Positions 59,808 through 64,000 of a stretch of 64,000 bases of DNA are shown piece after piece. This DNA is from Gyromitra esculenta (taxonomy: Eukaryota > Ascomycota > Pezizomycetes > Pezizales > Discinaceae): contig JBCAML010000005.1 in NCBI GenBank assembly GCA_038503075.1, forward strand, positions 2,334,504 to 2,398,503. Reading direction: 5' to 3'. A program made the position numbers and the translations under genes. Under the pieces are notes generated by a model. It was not told the origin of the DNA. It was given only the letters and a program-made list of their open reading frames with translations, and searched no databases. Within the stretch, counting starts at the first letter, position 1; the number at the start of each line of letters is the position of its first letter.

Positions 59808-61445
59808 ATGGCCTGGTTACGCCCCCAAGCCCTAGACCCGATGGTCAGCCTACTCATGTTTGCGCTTATACTACTACCCGCAATTTTTGCTCTTCCAGCC
59901 CCCTCTTCCGACTCAATTACATCAGGGCCAGCCCCCATTTTTCAGCCTAACCCCCCCGGGCGTGGCACGGTCGGTCTGATAATCAGCTGCTCGACAACAT
60001 TCATTATCTGCATCTGGACCTCTGTGCACGCCGATATCCCACCGCTTCACGCATCCACCTTCGTCAAATTCGCATACAAGGCTGTTTGGATGTTTGTTGC
60101 TATCGTGCTCCCTGAAGGGTTGATTTTGTGCGCACTTGGCCAGTGGCTCGAGGCACGAAAGATCCGAAAGTTCTGCAAGGATAAGTTTATAGACACGAAC
60201 CCCGGGCCTGACCTAGAGCCACTCAAGGAAATTTCCATGGAGGAAGCGTTTTTCGTTGTTATGGGCGGGTTCACGGTTTCGGAGAGGTTTACGGTCAAAC
60301 GTGACGAAAAGGGCAAACTCACTCCCGTTTACTACACTTCCACCTTAACGCCTCATGGCTTTATGTCGTATGTCGACCAGGGTCAGATTTCTCGTAGCGC
60401 TTTCGAAAAGCGGCATATAGTCGATAAGGGGAAAGGAAGTAATTTCACGAAAGCGATAGCTTGCGCCCAGATTCTCTGGTTAGTGATTGATTGTGTAACT
60501 CGTAAGATAGTCGGTCTACCACTCACACTACTTGAGATCCACGTTGTCATACAAGTCGTATGTACGGTCGTGACCTATTTGCTCTGGTGGTGCAAGCCTT
60601 TGGATGTTGAGCAACCAATACCTATCGAAATTTTAGACCCAGATCGTCTCAAACAATTTTTAGCAAATAACAACGCCGAATTCCCCCCAATTCCATCCGG
60701 ACCTGGCATACCTCTCTTCAGAGGGAGCTCACCGTCTTTTAAACAGCCCCCAAGCTCGCTAGGAGACACAATTGCCCACCTTGAAACCCTCTCTAAATCC
60801 AAGGCCGCAAAGGACGACCGCTGTTTTTTTGGACTCCTACCGAAGTCAAAGGACAAGCCTGAGCCTGAGCCTGAGCCTGAACACTACTACTATATTACCA
60901 GAGAAGGCCCACTGCAACTCCTTCCCACGATAGCCCTCGCATTCCACGACACTTCCAACGGTCTTGACAAAATGCGCCCAATGATGCTCGCGGAATCCAT
61001 GCTCGCAATTCCTATTGGTGGACTTCACGCCATCGCCTGGGACGTTCACTTTCCTACACCCCTTGAACGCTGGCTTTGGCGTGGCTCCTCTATCGCGATT
61101 TGCTCGCTCCCCGTCTGTATCCTAGTTGCCGCCTCCGGGCGTCAGTATCAGAATTTACTTGTGTCTATCATGCTCGAGTTGAGCTTTGTCCCAGGCCACT
61201 TCAAAGACTTGCCACGATTTCTATGGACAGCAGTGCAGAAGTTGTTAGAGACGGTGAGGGCGGGGGAGAAGTGGAAGGCAGAGAGCCTGATAAACTTGCT
61301 GAGCGCCAGCTTGTGTATGGGGACCATAGGATTGTATGGGTGTGCAGCGATTTATATTACAGTGGAGTCTTATATCAGTATAAGGAGCCCGCCCGAGGGG
61401 GTATTCTTAACTCCGAAGTGGTCAAATTTTATGCCACATTTTTGA
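59808..61445 (+). CDS. Polytopic membrane protein of an uncharacterised fungal family
   Basis: This single-exon gene encodes 545 residues. The N-terminus is a signal peptide or anchor (SLLMFALILLPAIFALPAP). A membrane segment follows the RGTVGLIISC motif (residues about 50-75, with IICIWTSVH), and further segments lie near 90-110, 215-265 and 400-445, with a last pair near 505-530. A hydrophilic region at about 275-365 holds a PEPEPEPE run. The pairs RGT-x-GL-x-SC...WTSVH and LWWWCKPLDV-type (here LLWWCKPLDVEQP) are, to my knowledge, hallmarks of a large Pezizomycotina family annotated only as integral membrane proteins. No catalytic motif is visible, so transport or signalling cannot be claimed. 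It is the most telomere-proximal gene here, about 2.5 kb from the repeat tract, and looks intact. Confidence 0.85.
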   Translation: MAWLRPQALDPMVSLLMFALILLPAIFALPAPSSDSITSGPAPIFQPNPPGRGTVGLIISCSTTFIICIWTSVHADIPPLHASTFVKFAYKAVWMFVAIVLPEGLILCALGQWLEARKIRKFCKDKFIDTNPGPDLEPLKEISMEEAFFVVMGGFTVSERFTVKRDEKGKLTPVYYTSTLTPHGFMSYVDQGQISRSAFEKRHIVDKGKGSNFTKAIACAQILWLVIDCVTRKIVGLPLTLLEIHVVIQVVCTVVTYLLWWCKPLDVEQPIPIEILDPDRLKQFLANNNAEFPPIPSGPGIPLFRGSSPSFKQPPSSLGDTIAHLETLSKSKAAKDDRCFFGLLPKSKDKPEPEPEPEHYYYITREGPLQLLPTIALAFHDTSNGLDKMRPMMLAESMLAIPIGGLHAIAWDVHFPTPLERWLWRGSSIAICSLPVCILVAASGRQYQNLLVSIMLELSFVPGHFKDLPRFLWTAVQKLLETVRAGEKWKAESLINLLSASLCMGTIGLYGCAAIYITVESYISIRSPPEGVFLTPKWSNFMPHF

Positions 61446-62079
61446 GCTAGGCTTATGTATTAGAGGTTGCCCGGGTATACTTAGGGCTGTTATCAAACCT
61501 TCAGTAGTGACGAAGTGCCCACATAGTATAGTTGTTAGGATTCCTCGGGATCAATAGAGCTGTTTACTGGGTGTTAAAGTAGCTTATGGAGTTTACCTTA
61601 TCTCTCCTCTGGGTTAAGGTCGGGATGATTGTTTATCTCCTTACAGGGTGAGAGGATGGGTCCATACGCCCATACGCCCATACGTTTGCTTCAACCTCCT
61701 CTAGAGTACACGTCCAATACACCCACAGGCCCACGCCCAGGACGCCTGTACGCCCAATAGCTGCCTTGGTCGGATTCTTCTAATTCGGAACCCTAGCCCG
61801 TTCCTCGGCAGCTTCACTATGACCTCACCCACGCCTCCCACCAGCACTTCTCTTATATGAGCCACACCTTCCACCTCCTGCTTGTCCTTCTGCTCCTGCC
61901 TCAAAGAACTTCGCTGACAGGTCTCCAGGTTGTATGTCGCTGCCGTTCAGTGTCCATGCCCCCCCTCCGCCCCGCCTCGGGCGCCTCCTATGCCGCCTGC
62001 TTGGCTGCAGGATCAACTGCCATAGGACTCTCTTTGGCGATATCGATATACTGCCTGCTTGGCTACTCTAGGACGTCCA
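61446..62079. other. Transition to subtelomeric repeats
   Basis: A triple CGCCCATAC repeat lies at 61662-61684 and GC content rises from here on. No gene is seen; the open frames at 61701-62084 read through low-complexity sequence. Confidence 0.5.
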
Positions 62080-62600
62080 TTTAGACCCCGCTCGACAGCA
62101 GGATCGACCTCCCTAGCAGCCCCCCTAGCAGCCCCTCTAGGACTCGGACGCCCATATTGACCCCATTCGACAGCAGATTCAGCCTCCCTAGCGACCTCCC
62201 AAGACCCCGCTCGACAGCAGGATCGACCTCCCTAGCAGCCCCCCTAGCAGCCCCTCTAGGACTCGGACGCCCATATTGACCCCATTCGACAGCAGAATCG
62301 ACCCCCTAGGGACCCCCTAGCAGCCTCCCTAGGACGCACAAATAGACCCCACTCGACAGCAGGATCGACCTCCCTAGAGATCCCCATAATGACCTCGCTC
62401 GAGTACAGAATCGACCTCCCTAGCAGTCACCCTAGCAACCCTCCTAGGACGCCCATATAGACCTCGTTCGACAGCAGGATCGACCTCCCTAGCAACCCCC
62501 CTAGCGAGCTCCATATGGCGCCTGCTCAACAGCAGGATCTACCCCCTAGGGAGCACTATATGGTGCCTGCTTGGTAGCGGGATCAGCAGTAGGATCGAGC
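62080..62600. repeat. Subtelomeric minisatellite
   Basis: A segment of about 92 bp starting GACCCCGCTCGACAGCAGGA at 62084 recurs without visible change at 62203, a 119-bp period. Shorter degenerate units built on CGACAGCAGGATCGACCTCC recur at about 62288, 62354, 62470 and 62527. CCTAG is repeated throughout. No coding potential is seen. Confidence 0.8.
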
Positions 62601-63923
62601 GAGCGAGCGAGCACTATACCGCCTGCTCGGGCTCTTGTTCGACATCCTGTCTAACTACCGGATAGCTCAGCGGGAGGGCGAGCGGAGAGCGCAGGGGAGA
62701 GCGGAGAGAGCAGGGTACCATATATGTATATAGTTTAGTAGTTCTAGAGAATTAACGATATCACATATATTCATTAGCAGCAAAACAGCGTGACAGGAGC
62801 GTGACCAGGAGCGTGTATATAGACCCCAGTGCGTCCAGTGCGTCCAGCGCGTCTAGTGCCTAGGACGTACCAGGCGCGGATCTATTCTGGTATTTGCCCG
62901 ACGCAGAATTTAGATAGCTACGCTGAGTGCGCCCACGCGCAAAAAACTCGAGGCGCTGCTCTGGACGTGCTGCCTAAAATAAATACTCGTCCGGTACGCC
63001 CAGTGCGTAAAGTGTCAGACGCGCATATCAACGCAGACCCCCTCTCGCTGATGCCCTAAAGCTCTCGCAAAACCTCCCTACACCGCGCCTAGAACCTCGC
63101 CCTAGGAAACCTCCTACACCGCACCTGGAGCATCTCTAGGGAATCCTCTGCTGGCGTTCCTCTTGGGACGAAATGGCTCACCTCCGACATCACTAAGGTC
63201 TCTCCCAGGACCGGGCCATATATGACTTCCCCTTATTGAAATGGTAACCGAGAGGTGGAAATCAATAACAGCGGAAGAACAGCAAGAGCGATGAGTCTCA
63301 GGTGTATCTAGAGTCGGAGTCTTTGTGAGATAAGCGAAGTGACTATAATCTCTGAGGAAGACGAGATATAAGCGAGAATAGGAAATTCGAGTTTAGGTTA
63401 AATGAAGGAAGCCGTTAGGCTTCTGGGAGGTCGCAGTTGGGAGTCGTAGAGGTGAGAGTCTTAAGACCGTGTGCGATGTTGATCGTCTACGAGGTTTTGT
63501 CTGTTTCTAGACTCCTCAGTTACCGAGATGGAAGGGGATATATACAACCCTTTAGGACGGATACGGATCTAGCGAAGATCCGTGCGGCTAGCCTCTCGGT
63601 TGAGATTTCGATCGACGTGCGGGCGGCAGAGTTTGGTTACTCTTTTGGGTAATCTCAACTTGTGTACGCGTCATCTAATATCCGGGTATGTGGGAGAATT
63701 CGGGTAAACCCGAAACATGCAGGTGATACTATGTGGGTGATGACTTGGCCACAATGCAGTGTTACGTGCAGCGGCTGTTTGGTCGGTCGGTATCATCTCG
63801 CCTGCGCTCTCGCTAAGTCCGACGCCAAGACGCCAAGGCGGCTCGGAGATAACATCCGTTCCGTTTCCGTGCCAAGATGCCAAGGTTTGTACCACCTTCC
63901 TAATCCGAGAAAGGGCTAAATAA
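62601..63923. other. Subtelomeric, gene-free
   Basis: GAGC and GTGCGTCCA short repeats occur at 62604-62625 and 62828-62855. No gene is supported. Frames of 70-85 residues at 63437-63919 have no recognisable family. Confidence 0.55.
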
Positions 63924-64000
63924 GGGTTTAGGGTTTAGGGTTTAGGGTTTAGGGTTTAGGGTTTAGGGTTTAGGGTTTAGGGTTTAGGGTTTAGGGTTTA
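63924..64000 (+). repeat. Telomere repeat tract, (TTTAGGG)n
   Basis: Eleven perfect GGGTTTA units fill the last 77 bases, G-rich strand running 5' to 3' toward the end, as expected for a right chromosome end. The unit is the seven-base plant-type TTTAGGG rather than TTAGGG. Confidence 0.95.

Noticed and set aside
62829..63919. Short frames next to the telomere as candidate subtelomeric genes
   Set aside because: They are 70-85 residues long, of biased composition, with no motif such as a telomere-linked helicase.
1..64000. CRISPR arrays, rRNA, bacterial operons or riboswitches
   Set aside because: None seen. Repeats here are microsatellites, minisatellites, MITEs and telomere, and the genes are spliced eukaryotic genes.

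Overview
This window is the end of a chromosome of a filamentous ascomycete (Pezizomycotina type). The evidence is the gene content: a cytochrome P450, a LaeA-like methyltransferase, a GH78 hydrolase, a sugar MFS transporter, a Zn2Cys6 cluster joined to an AreA-like GATA finger, and a Tad/I-like LINE. Introns are short (about 50-100 bp, GT...AG, often with a CTAAC/CTGAC-like branch site). The last 77 bases are 11 perfect copies of TTTAGGG running outward, so the right edge is a telomere. TTTAGGG is the plant-type unit rather than the usual fungal TTAGGG. I cannot name the species.

Layout. 0-9.3 kb: a P450 gene (3180-4854) and four tiny Cys/His-rich proteins of one family that all start M-C-x2-T-x5-C-x-H. 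9.5-14.7 kb: a LINE with poly(A) tail and a perfect 17-bp target-site duplication but broken reading frames. 15-16.6 kb: an F-box/ankyrin protein. 16.6-21.3 kb: gene-free, with an 81-bp Tc1/mariner-like MITE and two larger imperfect inverted repeats. 21-30 kb: three orphan genes, two of them small or medium with an intron and one 1198-residue low-complexity protein with a conserved Cys-rich C-terminus. 30-37 kb: gene desert. 37-48 kb: sugar transporter, saccharopine-dehydrogenase-like reductase and GH78 hydrolase. 48-54 kb: the most unusual locus. 55-61.5 kb: LaeA-like methyltransferase, a LINE fragment and a polytopic membrane protein. 61.6-64 kb: GC-rich subtelomeric minisatellites and the telomere.

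The locus at 48.5-54.1 kb stands out. The first gene appears to encode a Zn2Cys6 cluster, a GATA finger lacking its usual Trp, a HeLo-like helical region and a degenerate kinase-like domain. Only 85 bp downstream lies a second gene with degenerate TPR-like repeats and an intracellular trypsin-like protease whose triad is split by a long acidic insert. These parts recall fungal NLR/heterokaryon-incompatibility cell-death systems, but the combination with two DNA-binding fingers is one I do not recognise. The two genes could even be one transcript, because a phase-compatible intron can join them.

Exon boundaries were deduced by hand from GT/AG sites, frame continuity and family conservation. 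Every multi-exon model given sums to a multiple of three and ends at a stop codon. No searches could be run, so family names rest on recognised motifs.
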